Origin: Orychophragmus violaceus
Taxonomy: Eukaryota > Streptophyta > Magnoliopsida > Brassicales > Brassicaceae
Direction: 5' to 3'
Assembly: GCA_030180135.1 (NCBI GenBank)
Contig: CM058235.1
Coordinates: 91,116,535 to 91,180,534 of the forward strand
DNA length: 64,000 nucleotides
The notes beneath the pieces were generated by a model. The model did no database searches. It saw only the letters and a program-made list of their open reading frames with translations, and was not told the DNA's origin. Made by a program: the position numbers and the translations under genes. This document shows positions 10,583-20,761 of this stretch, piece after piece; within the stretch, counting starts at the first letter, position 1, and each line of letters begins with the position of its first letter.

Positions 10583-12124
10583 TCACTCGCTCACATCGTC
10601 TATCCCACCATACAGTGCATCGTCATCGGCTGCCTCGGGTGCGGGATCAGTATCAGTCGGAAATCGCTGTCGACGACGTCGGTCAGGTACGGGCTGATGG
10701 ATCTGTGGTGGCCTCCTGCAGCTACAAGTACGCACGAAGTTCCAAAGAACTCGAAACATACCATCGGATCTCTCTCTCCACTCTGCCTCAGAATATGCAC
10801 CGTAAGCCATCGCAGGCTCAGGAAAGGGACCCACAATGTCGACTGGGGCTGGCGCGGGCGCAGGAGCAGGGGCGGCAGAAGTCGAAGCTCGTGAGGAAGG
10901 CTCTCCCAGCGGATGAGCCATAGAAGGAATCCCACGCTGCGCAGACTCAGGAGGCTGAAATCTCAGTGCCTCTAATGTGTCAATCTGTGTCCATCTGGCA
11001 GCAGGAAGCTCTATACCAGTCCTCCCAGTGGTCGGATCGGTGTAAACCCAAATGCGCCCCTCCTTGAGCCAAGTAGCGCTCTGCAAATGGCTCAGATCCA
11101 GGAACTCCCGGGATGTATCACGCTCTGTACCATGAAGAGGAATCCCACAGTACTCAAAAATGGGAGTAAGCATACTCCCTACCGTCTCAGTACCAGCTCC
11201 ATCGAAAGGCTTCGTCTGCAGATCAACTAAATGTTGTGCGAAGATAGCTCCCAAGTTGAGACCCGTAGTAGGATCTCTCACACCAGAACCTCTAAACTGA
11301 TCTCTTAGTCCCATAAACAGCAGCTCCATCTCATATTTGTGCATCTTGTTTGCCTCGAACTTGCAAAGCAAGCTCCAGCACAAGACACGCGAGACATATC
11401 GCAGCACCGGATGTCTCATCTGCACCACAGGAGTGATCCTGGAGTTGTATCGACCACTGCCAATACACTCCCAGAACAGTCTGGCCTCATCTGCGTCCCA
11501 CTCTAGTGGCATGGCAATGTGCCTCGGCCCAGTACTGAACCCGTAGATCCTGCAAAGATCAAGTAGAGGAATCCGATACCTGACTCCCCAACTCATGAAT
11601 GTAAATGTCCCAACTGTAGCGCTCCGGTTGTCGGGATCCGAGTAAACCACTCTGCAAGTGGCCATCAGCTGCCTGACCAGCTCAGGGTAGAGATCATGAG
11701 GTTGCATCGGCATTGTCCCTAGACCAATGGCTCTGCACACAGCGAGCACCTGCTCATCAATCCCAAGAGTCCTGCAGGTGGAGTAGTCAGCGAACTTGGT
11801 TGGCTTGAAGATCATCCCACACCAACCACTGTAGAGAAACGAGTCATACTCGTCCCATGAACTGAGCAATGGCCGCTCTGTGAACTCGGCAGACCTGAAG
11901 AAGGTTTTAAGATCCTCCGGCCACTGTCCAGTAGTCTGAAATGGCGTGTTATCTGCTCTGGGCCAAGGCAAAGCAACCGGTGGCCCATATCTCTGGTATG
12001 GTGCAGGTAGCTCTGACTCCCTGCTAAGCCACTCTGGTGGTGGGATGTGTTGTCTCGTAGCTGTAGAAGCTGTGGCTCGTCTCTTGCGGGATTGCCTTTG
12101 AGTTGCCATCTGCAAAAGAAACAA
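10583..12124 (-). CDS. Athila-associated second ORF, 513 aa
   Basis: It resembles the protein annotated as Athila ORF-1/plant retrotransposon ORF-1 (PF03078-like). It has a long globular domain with the run TVGTFTFMSWGVRYRIPLLD, then LCRIYGFSTG, and an Ala-Pro repeat (APAPAPAPAP) near residue 420 before an acidic C terminus. I do not know its biochemical role; in Athila elements an ORF at this place, after gag-pol, has been compared with env, but I see no signal peptide or clear membrane segment. The first Met gives MFLLQMATQRQ; the second Met (12109) begins a basic stretch and may be the real start. The frame is undamaged. Confidence 0.75.
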   Translation of the reverse strand: MFLLQMATQRQSRKRRATASTATRQHIPPPEWLSRESELPAPYQRYGPPVALPWPRADNTPFQTTGQWPEDLKTFFRSAEFTERPLLSSWDEYDSFLYSGWCGMIFKPTKFADYSTCRTLGIDEQVLAVCRAIGLGTMPMQPHDLYPELVRQLMATCRVVYSDPDNRSATVGTFTFMSWGVRYRIPLLDLCRIYGFSTGPRHIAMPLEWDADEARLFWECIGSGRYNSRITPVVQMRHPVLRYVSRVLCWSLLCKFEANKMHKYEMELLFMGLRDQFRGSGVRDPTTGLNLGAIFAQHLVDLQTKPFDGAGTETVGSMLTPIFEYCGIPLHGTERDTSREFLDLSHLQSATWLKEGRIWVYTDPTTGRTGIELPAARWTQIDTLEALRFQPPESAQRGIPSMAHPLGEPSSRASTSAAPAPAPAPAPVDIVGPFPEPAMAYGAYSEAEWRERSDGMFRVLWNFVRTCSCRRPPQIHQPVPDRRRRQRFPTDTDPAPEAADDDALYGGIDDVSE

Positions 12125-13017
12125 AGTTCAAACAATTATAAGTCTCGGCAATTCTCTGTGAAATCGCGAAGCAACGACCGTTGCATCTAAGGCATCGATC
12201 GTTGCAAGGCGATTTCAGCTCGTCGAACATTTCCCAAAATCGCAAAGCAACGACCGTTGCAAGGCGATTTTGCCGCAAACAAATCATCAAAATCAGTTCA
12301 AATCCAAGCCACATTGCCTCTAATCTGTTCAAATTCATAATCCATCACCCTAAATCGTCCTAATTTAGCATGCATCATTAATTTTTCAGTTCCAAAAATC
12401 TCAAACCCTAAAACCCTAGAATTCGATCCGAAAATTTGAGAAATAGAAGTCCATTACCTCGGATTCTTGAGATATGAGTGATAGACAAAGGTTTAGAGTG
12501 TTGAAGTAGGAAGATTAAGCAATTGAAACAAAGAAAAACGATGAGGAAATTTGAATTTTGGGTGTGGAACCGTCGGTGTACGGAAAATCAGAAATGAGGA
12601 AGAAAAGAGAAGAGAAAGGGTTTAAGGCACTAACCTGGTCGTGGGTGCAACGGCCGTTGCATAGGGGCAGCGATCGTTGCTTAGTAAACCGAAATCGATT
12701 TCGCGTTTTAAGCACGTACCTTAATTTTAGCAATTGAACCAATTGCAACGACCGTTGCTTAGAAGCAACGATCGTCACAATGCGATTACCCCTCTTCGTC
12801 GAATTCACCTTGCATCGACCGATGCACAAGTGCATCGATCGTCACACATCTCCAGACTCGAGCTCTGTATCTGAACTTAGCAAAAACAAAAACAAAAACG
12901 TGAAATCCTAACAAAAACACCAAAAATAAGAAAGAAAAATAACTAAACCTAACAGTGGGTTGCCTCCCACTCAGCGCTTGTTTAAGGTCATTAGCTTGAC
13001 CGGACGCACAAGATTTT
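12125..13017 (-). other. Athila-1 inter-ORF region (site of missing RT-integrase)
   Basis: This is where an autonomous Athila would carry RT, RNase H and integrase. It holds only about 0.9 kb of AT-rich sequence and four palindrome pairs (cores near 12175/12196, 12651/12671, 12749/12769, 12816/12836) plus a single core at 12251. No polymerase motif was found in any frame. Confidence 0.75.
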
Positions 13018-15684
13018 TCAGGCTCTAAGAGATCCTGACAGAGACTTGTTCTGTCTCTGTTCAAGTCTCCTCATCCATGGTGGAGAATAGGACGTTGCAG
13101 AATGCTTCAGTCCAAGAAAGGTGGGAGTAAAATGTGCTCCAGGGTCTAGAATCACTGTATCATCCGGCTGCCCATCTTCTGCTTCTATGATTGTGAATGT
13201 CTGCCCATCTATCAGTGGTTTTCGCAGCTTCTCCATTTCATACCGCAGCGGTTCATCTCCCAGATGGAGGTCTATTAGACTATGTCTAACATCAATCACA
13301 GCTCCTGCTGTCGCCAAGAATGGTCTTCCAAGCAGCAATGCTTCATCAGGATCGCAGTCATATTTCAGCACAAGGAAATCTGTCGGAACCAAGTAGTTTC
13401 CAACTCTCACTGGTATGTCTTTTAAAAGTCCCTCCGGAACTCGTATAGACTGATCTGCTAGGACAAGACGGGTCCCAGTGGGAGAAAAATCCAGCAATCC
13501 CAGCTGTTCTGCTACAGAATAAGGCATCATGCTTCCAGCAGCTCCTAAATCACACAGAGAGCGTCTAAAACTGTCTTCGAATATAGAGCAATCTAGTATA
13601 AAGACTCCGGGATCAGGTAACTTCTTTGGAATCTTGTTCAGCAGAACATCACTGATATGTTGGGGAACTATAATCACCCATTCTCGCAGCTCATCATCCA
13701 AAGGCAGCATCTTGTTCAAGTACCTCTGTACACAAGGATGATAAGGTGGATCATCAGACGGTGGAATTTCTTCCAAGTCTTCACCACTTTCTTCTAGCTT
13801 CTTCAGCTCTTCAATCTCCTGTTTAATTACCTCAGACACCTTGGGATATTGCCTACTGGCTTGTGCATAAATCTCCTCCTGAGTTATTTCAGATATATCG
13901 GGGAATAGGCAGGCCAGTTCTGCATCAGTCTCATTATCATCTGACAATACTGTCTGCTCACGACCTGCATCGACCGACACAAGGTGTGTGTCGATCGTTG
14001 CAATGCGATTTTCACAATTTCCACCCGAGAGTTTTTCACTCAAATCCGAAAATTCTTCTTCATCCACCAACTCAGCTGTACTTAGCTCAAATTTCTCACC
14101 TAGATGAGATCCATCATTAATGAGTACAGACCAGGCCTTAATATGAGTATATGTGACTCCTTTTCCCTTCATGGAACCTGAAATCTGATTTACCTGAGTG
14201 TCCAGTTGCTTCATATGAGTGTTCATAGACTCAATCTTTCCATTGAGATCCCCATACATAGCATCAATTTTCTTGTTGCAGTCCACAGAAGTCTTGACTT
14301 GGCTTTCCAGCAACTGTTCCATCATTGTCTCCATCTTAGTCTCGAAAGTAGTGGGCGTAGGAGGTGTCTGATAAGATGAAGATCCGTAGGTCCTCTGAGC
14401 ATTCTGTCCATAAGGCTTCTGAAAATTACTGGTCTGTCCATAGCTCGATGAGTTCTGATTGCCTGTGTAGGCACTTTTCTGTCCTCCACCGGAAAATCTG
14501 TTTCCAGATTGATATCCAAATCTGTTTCCTTGGAAACCAGATCCTCCGATGTAATTCACATCCTCTTCCTGAGTGTCCTCCTCAGTCTGAATTATCTCTA
14601 CCTCTTGAGCAAAGTGGACAGCCTTCTTTTCACCTAGAAGAGTGCAGATTTTGTCCATCCTGGATCTCAGTTCAGCCATCTCTGAGTTATCAACACTTCC
14701 ACTAGGTTTCTTCCTCCTTTCATCCATAGTCTTGCAACTGTTGCTGCCAATTAGATTCTCAATCAACTGCTTAGCCTGTGTAGGAGTCCTGGTGTTGAAG
14801 TTGGCATTACTGGAATTGTCCAGCGCAGACTGATATGGAAGATCTATTCCTCTGAAGAAAATACCAATCAGCTGAACTTCAGTGAATCCATGGTGTGGGC
14901 AGTCGCGCTGATACTGCTTAAATCTTATCCAGGCAGTCTTTAAAGGCTCCACAGCTCCTTGGGAGAAAGTGAGTATGTCCTGTCTGGACTGGTCTGAACG
15001 CGCATCATCATAGAAGTGACGCAGGAACTCACTCTTTAAAGCTGCCCAAGTGGTATATTGGCCAGGTGCCAGCTGCCTCAGCCATACACTAGCGTCTCCA
15101 GCAAGACTGTGTGGAAATAACTTAAGGAACAGATAGTCCGGGCACACTCCCTCATACTTCATGCCAGTAACTATGTCCTCAAACCGATCAATGTGATCCA
15201 TAGGCTGCTCCGCTTGGTGACCATGAAAAGCAATCTGTCTCATCAGCTGGTAGTAGATGGTCTTGACCTCAAAGTCATTCCTCTCAAAGGCAGGAAGCAC
15301 TAAAGCTGCTCGGTTTGCATGAAACTCGTCAGGTCTGTTGTAGTCAGCTAGTGTCCTCTCATGAACAACCATCTCTCTACCTTGAGCTCGTCTTTGACCC
15401 TGGTTTTGTTCCTGTTGCAGTTGCTCAGGAGGGTCAGGGATGACATTCCCTTCAGCATCAACCCTTTGCCCAGCAGCATTGTAAGGATTGTTCTCCGGAT
15501 CCCTCAGGGTACCCTCAGCATCTGGTATCAAGATCAAACGTTCTCGTACCATTCTCTCTCTTCTTTCTCTTCTGTTAGCTCTTTCTAAACGTCCAAGTTC
15601 CTCTAGATTGAGATTAACCAAGCTCGAGTTCGGATTACTTCGAGTTTTCTGCGTTGGCATAAACTGTCTGTAATCGTCCAGCAA
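13018..15684 (-). CDS. Athila-1 Gag-protease, 888 aa
   Basis: The N-terminal third is rich in Arg/Glu. A plant gypsy gag domain follows (FPHSLAGDASVWLRQL ... FYDDARSDQSRQDILTF), then a Gly/Tyr/Gln-rich spacer, a predicted coiled segment around METMMEQLLESQVK, and a C-terminal retropepsin-like domain. The protease active site looks like DLGAAGSMMP near residue 730, with a downstream LLGRPFLATAGAVIDV. No CCHC knuckle is obvious. The start may be the internal MPTQKTRSN (about 15660). The frame is open throughout. A pair of CGATCG-type palindromes (13971 and 13992) lies inside the coding sequence and is translated in frame. Confidence 0.85.
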   Translation of the reverse strand: MLDDYRQFMPTQKTRSNPNSSLVNLNLEELGRLERANRRERRERMVRERLILIPDAEGTLRDPENNPYNAAGQRVDAEGNVIPDPPEQLQQEQNQGQRRAQGREMVVHERTLADYNRPDEFHANRAALVLPAFERNDFEVKTIYYQLMRQIAFHGHQAEQPMDHIDRFEDIVTGMKYEGVCPDYLFLKLFPHSLAGDASVWLRQLAPGQYTTWAALKSEFLRHFYDDARSDQSRQDILTFSQGAVEPLKTAWIRFKQYQRDCPHHGFTEVQLIGIFFRGIDLPYQSALDNSSNANFNTRTPTQAKQLIENLIGSNSCKTMDERRKKPSGSVDNSEMAELRSRMDKICTLLGEKKAVHFAQEVEIIQTEEDTQEEDVNYIGGSGFQGNRFGYQSGNRFSGGGQKSAYTGNQNSSSYGQTSNFQKPYGQNAQRTYGSSSYQTPPTPTTFETKMETMMEQLLESQVKTSVDCNKKIDAMYGDLNGKIESMNTHMKQLDTQVNQISGSMKGKGVTYTHIKAWSVLINDGSHLGEKFELSTAELVDEEEFSDLSEKLSGGNCENRIATIDTHLVSVDAGREQTVLSDDNETDAELACLFPDISEITQEEIYAQASRQYPKVSEVIKQEIEELKKLEESGEDLEEIPPSDDPPYHPCVQRYLNKMLPLDDELREWVIIVPQHISDVLLNKIPKKLPDPGVFILDCSIFEDSFRRSLCDLGAAGSMMPYSVAEQLGLLDFSPTGTRLVLADQSIRVPEGLLKDIPVRVGNYLVPTDFLVLKYDCDPDEALLLGRPFLATAGAVIDVRHSLIDLHLGDEPLRYEMEKLRKPLIDGQTFTIIEAEDGQPDDTVILDPGAHFTPTFLGLKHSATSYSPPWMRRLEQRQNKSLSGSLRA

Positions 15685-15907
15685 CGATCGATGCTATCAG
15701 TGCAACGATCGATTCAATCTCAGAATCGCCTAGTGTCGATCGACGCAAGGTGTGAAACGGTCGACGCAAGGCGAGAGTCGTACCTGCGACAGAAAGAAAC
15801 AGAGAAAAAGTTAGCAAAATCAAAAAATAAAAACGAAAAAGAACAAAAACAAAAAGAAAAATTTCTAGTAAAAACCCTAAGTTCGGTCCTATCGAAGACT
15901 CAAAGAG
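15685..15907 (-). other. Athila-1 5' leader with two palindrome pairs
   Basis: A short leader between primer site and Gag. Cores lie at 15685/15706 and 15737/15758, each pair 21 bp apart. The rest is A-rich. Confidence 0.75.
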
Positions 15908-15925
15908 TCCCCGGCAACGGCGCCA
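15908..15925 (-). other. Athila-1 primer binding site (tRNA-Asp type)
   Basis: On the minus strand it reads TGGCGCCGTTGCCGGGGA, the priming sequence known for Athila/Tat elements, six bases from the 5' LTR. Confidence 0.92.
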
Positions 15926-15931
15926 AAAACT

Positions 15932-17106
15932 TGATAGGTCGAGTTTTATCCCTATTCTAACTGCAAGTGCACAGTGATGTAGTTGTAGTACTTAGGGTAT
16001 CGAATCCACAGGGACTCCGGTCAACGATAGATTAAGAACGATCAGATTAAACTAGGTGAAAGTAATGAGAAACTAAAGTAAGCAGAAAAGTAATCAGTAG
16101 CTGGCGAGTTTGTGAGCAAGGAAGCGAAGCGTTAGGTTTCAGGAGTTCTCAGGAAATCAGGAACACAAGCAATCAATCAATCAGGATCTAATCAATAAAT
16201 GTTCTAGAACTCAAACACGGATATAGAATTCACCAACTCTCGTTGCGAGAATTCTCTAAGTCTAAGTGCAGCAATCCAAATCTCTTTGCAATTACTAACA
16301 GATAAAACTAGCATTAATGATCAGGTTTGATATGTTCACAATTCCCCTAAACCAAATCTCTTTGCGAGTAGATCAAATTGCTCATCTAGGTTCTTTCTAG
16401 CTAATTAACCAACTCTCGTTGTATCAATCAACCTAACATCATAATTCTGATTAGCTACTTCAGATTAAGCATTAAGAACAACCTAAACAAAGAACTAGCA
16501 GATATGAATCCCTACAGATTGATTTAAACTATAGTTCCATGAAATCCCTAATGAGAATCCTTCAACCTAACAGGTAAACTACTCAGACATGTTCATCGAA
16601 ACAGAAAACATCTTAAGTAGAAAACCAAATATCATAAAACAGAATAATCAACAGGGGTTCGAAATCCTCTCTCTTTCGAGAGCAAGATCAGCCCCTAAGG
16701 CTCTCTGAAATAAAATAAAACTAAAGTAAAGCGTAGCCTAAACAATGGCTTAAAAACCCTTATATAATAGCTAAAACACGTTTTGGGCTTCTGTGTAAGT
16801 ATATGGGCTTTCTGGGCTTTAGTGCATTAATCCTCATTCTTCATTAACGCTCGCGAGATTGTCTGCGTCGACCTTGCATCGATCGTTGCCACAGGTGTAT
16901 CGATCGATGCAGGTCTGTGAATTCGACAGTGAAGTCCATCTCTCGGGTTAAATCTCCAAAATGCTCCAGAATGCTCCAATAACTCCAATTATGCTCCAAA
17001 CATGTCTAAACCTGTAAACATACTAAAAAGACTCCAAAACATAACATAAGACTCGATAAATAAGGCATATACCATGGTTAAAACCGGTAAAATCCATGGT
17101 ATATCA
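15932..17106 (-). repeat. Athila-1 5' LTR, complete (1175 bp)
   Basis: It starts TGATAGG and ends ATATCA. The ACTAT duplication follows at 17107-17111. It contains one palindrome pair (cores 16880 and 16901). Confidence 0.95.
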
Positions 17107-17111
17107 ACTAT

Positions 17112-18322
17112 GTTGCTGGAAATTATAGGAAGATATATCTAGATGATGGTTTACCTTTGGACATAGTTGGTATTGGAGATATCAACTTGAAGATGTCAGA
17201 TGGTCGTGTATGGAAGATCGCAAAGGTTAGGCATGTACCAAAGTTGATGAGAAATCTTACCTCAGTATGTCAACTTGATGATGCGGGGCACGATGTCAAT
17301 TTTGGTGGTGGAGCATGGAGTGTGAAGAAAGGTTCCATGGTGGTTGCTAGAGGTCATAAAAGAGGCACTCTTTATATGACGATGAGTCATGAAGATACAA
17401 TTGCGGTTGTCGAGAATGCCAAACATACTAAGTTGTGGCATTGTAGGTTGGGGCACATGAGTGAGAAAGGATTGAAACTTATGGCGACAAATGGCGTGCT
17501 TCCAGATCTAAAGACGGTGGATCATCAGATGTGTGAAAGTTGTATCCTTGGAAAGCAGAAATGGGTTAGTTTCTCAAAAGATAGAAGAGAACCCAAACTT
17601 TAGAAGTTGGAGTTGGCGCACACTGATGTGTGGGGACCCACTCCTATTGCATCTCTAGGAGGTTCATATTATTATGTGACCTTTATTGATGACTCCACAA
17701 GGAAAGTGTGGGTTTAATTCTTGAAGAACAAGCATGAAGTTTTTCGGTTTTCAAAAGATGGAAAGCCATGGTTGATATTGAGACGAATCTCAAGTTGAAG
17801 TGCCTAAGGTATGATAATGGCGGAGAGTACATCAGTGAGGAGTTTAAAAGATATTGTGCTGATGGTGGGATCAATATGGTGAAGACTATTCCTGGAACGC
17901 CTCAACAAAATGGAGTAGCTGAAAGGATGAACAGAACCTTGAATGAGTGTGAAAGGAGCATGAGACTGCACTGCGTATTGCCTAAGACGTTTTGAGCGGA
18001 TGCAATCAATACCGCGGCCTTCTTAATAAACAGAGGACCGTCTGTTCCTTTGGGATTCAAGATCCCTGAAGAAGTGTGGAGCGGAAAGAAAGTAAACCTT
18101 TCTTATCTTAAAGTATTTGGTTGCTTAGCTTATGTTCACATTGATGATGCTGCAAGAAGTAAACTTGATGCAAAATCGAAGAAGTGTTACTTCATTGGTT
18201 ATGGTGACACAGAGTTCGGTTATCGGTTTTGGGATGACGAAAATTGGAAGATCATTCGCAGCAAGAATGTTGTGTTCAACGAAGAAGCGTTGTACAAGGA
18301 TAAGATAAAAGAAAGCTCATGA
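17112..18322 (+). pseudogene. Copia-1 pre-integrase and integrase (broken)
   Basis: This continues the Copia-1 polyprotein. The pre-integrase zinc region (LWHCRLGHMSEKG ... CESCILGKQ) is followed by integrase with HTDVWGP, DDSTRKVWV, RYDNGGEY and GTPQQNGVAERMNRTL, then the C-terminal CYFIGYGD stretch. Damage: stop codons at about 17602, 17716, 17993 and 18320, and a frame change near 17757. The catalytic D-D-E residues can still be recognised, but no continuous protein is possible. Confidence 0.88.
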
Positions 18323-18325
18323 AAG

Positions 18326-18910
18326 ATGGATTCTAGAGCTGTTGATTTGGGAGAGATCCTGGCACCAGAGTTGCAGCAGGATACAACAACAGCAGAAGAG
18401 CAAAATTCTCAAGAGGAGAATAGTGAGGCAGATGAAAATGATGATTCAGAAGAGATCCCATGTAGGCCAGTCACAGAGTTACGATGGTCAAACAGAATCA
18501 TCAAGAAACCGGTAAGATTTTCTCCATTACTCAACTACGTTAAGCTCACAGATATAGGCGAGCATGAATGTTATGAAGAGACAATGCAAGCAGATGAATC
18601 GATTCAGTGGGAGCTTGCAGTGAATGATGAGATGGACTCGTTGATGTACAATCACACGTGGGAGTTAGGTGATTTACCTAAGGAGAAAATGGCATTACAA
18701 AACCTGAAGGTGAAACTCTCGGAAGAGTTTGCGGTGAAAGACCTAGAAGAAGCAAGACAAATTCTTGGGATAAGAATTAGTAGAAGCAAGGAGGGTCTTA
18801 AGTTATCACAAGAGGAGTATGTGAAGAAAGTCCTCATGAGGTTTAATATGGATGACGTGAAGTCAGTTAGTACTCCTCTGGCAAGTCATTTTCGGTTATC
18901 CAAAGATTAG
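18326..18910 (+). pseudogene. Copia-1 reverse transcriptase with internal deletion
   Basis: An acidic linker after integrase leads into the RT start (WELAVNDEMDSLMYNHTWEL). The sequence then jumps to the RT end (EARQILGIRI ... VLMRFNMDDVKSVSTPL). The central fingers and palm, including the YVDD catalytic motif that Copia-4 shows intact, are missing without a shift of frame. The stretch ends in an in-frame stop at 18908. Confidence 0.88.
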
Positions 18911-18916
18911 TCTCCA

Positions 18917-19609
18917 GTGACTGAAGACGAGATGGCATATATGGATAAAGTTCCATATGCTTCTGCTATTGGCAGCCTGATGTACGCGATGGTATGTACA
19001 AGGCCAGACATTGCATATGCAATGGGAGTCGTTTGCAGGTTTATGAACAATCCTCGAAAGGAACATTGGGAAGCTGTTAAGTGGATTTTAAGGTATCTGA
19101 AGGGAAATCCAAGATTATCGCTATGTTTCAAGAAGTCAGAGATTGGATTGCAGGGATATGTGGATTCTGACAATGGAGGTGACTTTGACAGTACGGAGAG
19201 TACATCCTGGTATGTTTACACTTTTGGTGGTACTGCAATTTGTTGGGTTTCAAAGTTGCAGAAGATTGTAGCTCTATCAAGTTGTGAAGCGGAGTATGTT
19301 GCGGTGACAGAGGCAACAAAGGAGATGATGTGGTTACAATCATTTCTAGAAGAGATAGGTCATGACCAAGAGAAAAGTGTATTGTACTGTGACAGTAAGA
19401 GTGCCATTGACTTGGCAAAGAATCCATTTTACCATGCTCGGACAAAGCACATACAACGTCGATATCATTTCATCAGATCGGCTTTAGAAGATGAAGTGTT
19501 GGTGCTTGAGAAGATCCCAGGAAGTAAGAATCTGGCAGACATGTTAACAAAGGTCGTGTCGTATGATAAGCTGAGGTTATGTGTAACCTCGGTTGGCTTG
19601 TTAGAGTAA
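18917..19609 (+). pseudogene. Copia-1 RNase H
   Basis: The same frame as the preceding RT piece, from which it is separated by one stop. It shows YASAIGSLMYAM, the RNase H segment with VALSSCEAEYVAVTEA, CDSKSAIDLA and the HIQRRYHFIR ending typical of copia. It is complete to its natural stop at 19607-19609. Confidence 0.88.
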
Positions 19610-19679
19610 TAAGCACGGAAGACCTGCTACATTGATCGAGGTGTGAAGACAGATTGAAATCAGTCTTCAAGTGGGAGAT

Positions 19680-20131
19680 TGTTGGCTTACTATTGAAATG
19701 GTGGCTTGCCAAACTATTCAAATGGTGGCTTGCCCAACTATTGAAATTGTGGCTTGGCAAAACTATTGAAATGGTGGCTAAGTGGTTAAGATGGTTCACC
19801 TAACTCACCCCAAGGTTTTCTATAAATAGAGAGTGATTCTCATTGTTGTAAATCATCCCAAAACAAAGAAGAACAAGAAGAGAGAAAGAGAGAAGAAAAA
19901 AAGAGAGAGAGATATTTTTTCTTTGTAAGAAAATTCTGTATAATTTTCTTGAGTGTGTTCGGGTTTTGTGTGTGAGTTGAGAGAGTTGTAATTTCCCGAT
20001 GATTAATATAAAGATTTGTAGCAGGTCCGGAGACCTAGGCACGATTGGCCGAACTCCGTTAACAAATTGTGTGCATTTTCTTTTGTCCTATATTTCTGGT
20101 TTTCGAGGAAATTCGAGTTTATTTCCTAACA
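19680..20131 (+). repeat. Copia-1 3' LTR (452 bp)
   Basis: It begins TGTTGGCTTAC right after the purine run AAGTGGGAGAT and ends CCTAACA. A TATA box (TATAAATAG) is at 19821-19829 and a GA-rich stretch follows. Three imperfect copies of a roughly 30-bp phrase containing GGTGGCTTG lie at its start. Confidence 0.88.
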
Positions 20132-20260
20132 CGCATTATGATAGGGGGGCAAGACCACTTTGACCAACGATTTTCCTTGATATATGTTATATTTCTAAAG
20201 TTTTATATGAATTTATCGGGGGCAACCTGAAAATGTAAGGCTATGTGTTTTTCAGAATAT
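20132..20260. other. Unassigned spacer
   Basis: Short AT-rich sequence between the end of Copia-1 and the next LTR. Nothing recognised. Confidence 0.4.
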
Positions 20261-20761
20261 TGTAACACAACACACTTTGCTTCTGAAAACTTGTGTTATA
20301 TTAGATTGACAATATGATCTTACAAGAACACTATCGCTCGATCTAATCTCTCAATCTCAATGATCTATACTTTATCACTTGAGCTCTCATAAATTCTCTC
20401 TTTTTAAAGCTTGCCCTATACACGGCACAAACTATCCCATTTATACAAGATGGGATCGCTAACCTAGTTAGCTCAAAAACCCTTAAGATGATAAACCTTA
20501 TCTCTTAAGATATCTTTATAGAATCCTAACAACCTCAACTACTTTAAGATCTTAGAAAATTCTTCTAATCCGCATTGAATATTTATCTCAAATATTCTCC
20601 AAGATATATGTCCAGCTCGCCACATATCTCGGATAGTCCACCTCAGCTCCAGCTCTTGGTTTAAGTCGATCCACTAAATCCTCAATCGCTCTTCACACGT
20701 TGCCCGTCTGTATCACTCCTTGAGCTACTCCTTGACTGATACATGAAGTGACTCAGCTACA
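20261..20761 (-). repeat. Copia LTR of a truncated minus-strand element
   Basis: In + orientation it starts TGTAACACAAC and ends AGCTACA. On the minus strand it is preceded by a purine tract (AAAAAGGGGGAGATT at about 20766-20780) and contains TATAAAT near 20445. This fits a copia 3' LTR of about 501 bp. No second LTR is in view, so the bounds are inferred. Confidence 0.6.

Larger units (their letters stand above)
829..17106 (-). mobile_element. Athila-1, Athila-like Ty3/gypsy element lacking RT and integrase
   Basis: The LTRs start with TG and end with CA, and the ACTAT duplication sits at 824-828 and 17107-17111. In element orientation (- strand) the order is 5' LTR, tRNA-Asp type primer site, gag-protease ORF, a second ORF, polypurine tract, 3' LTR. 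No reverse transcriptase, RNase H or integrase is visible in the roughly 9 kb that is really its own, so it is non-autonomous. The 3' LTR is split by Copia-2. Both LTRs come to 1175 bp once Copia-2 is removed, with roughly eight differences seen by eye. It is therefore older than Copia-2, as the nesting requires. Confidence 0.9.
1..20131 (+). mobile_element. Copia-1, Ty1/copia LTR retrotransposon, 5' end outside window, interrupted
   Basis: The outermost element on the left. Its gag runs from the window edge to 828, and the same protein resumes at 17112 after the Athila-1 insertion. Integrase, reverse transcriptase and RNase H remnants then lead to a 3' LTR at 19680-20131. The gene order protease, integrase, RT, RNase H defines copia. 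The 5' LTR and primer site are outside the window, so its own target duplication cannot be tested. It is the oldest layer of this nest: it carries several stops, a frameshift and an RT deletion. Confidence 0.9.

Noticed and set aside
10570..10923. Plus-strand frames of 117-121 residues
   Set aside because: They are shadows of the Athila-1 second ORF on the other strand.
17262..17456. Minus-strand frames within Copia-1 and Copia-4 pol
   Set aside because: They are shadows of the polyprotein on the opposite strand.
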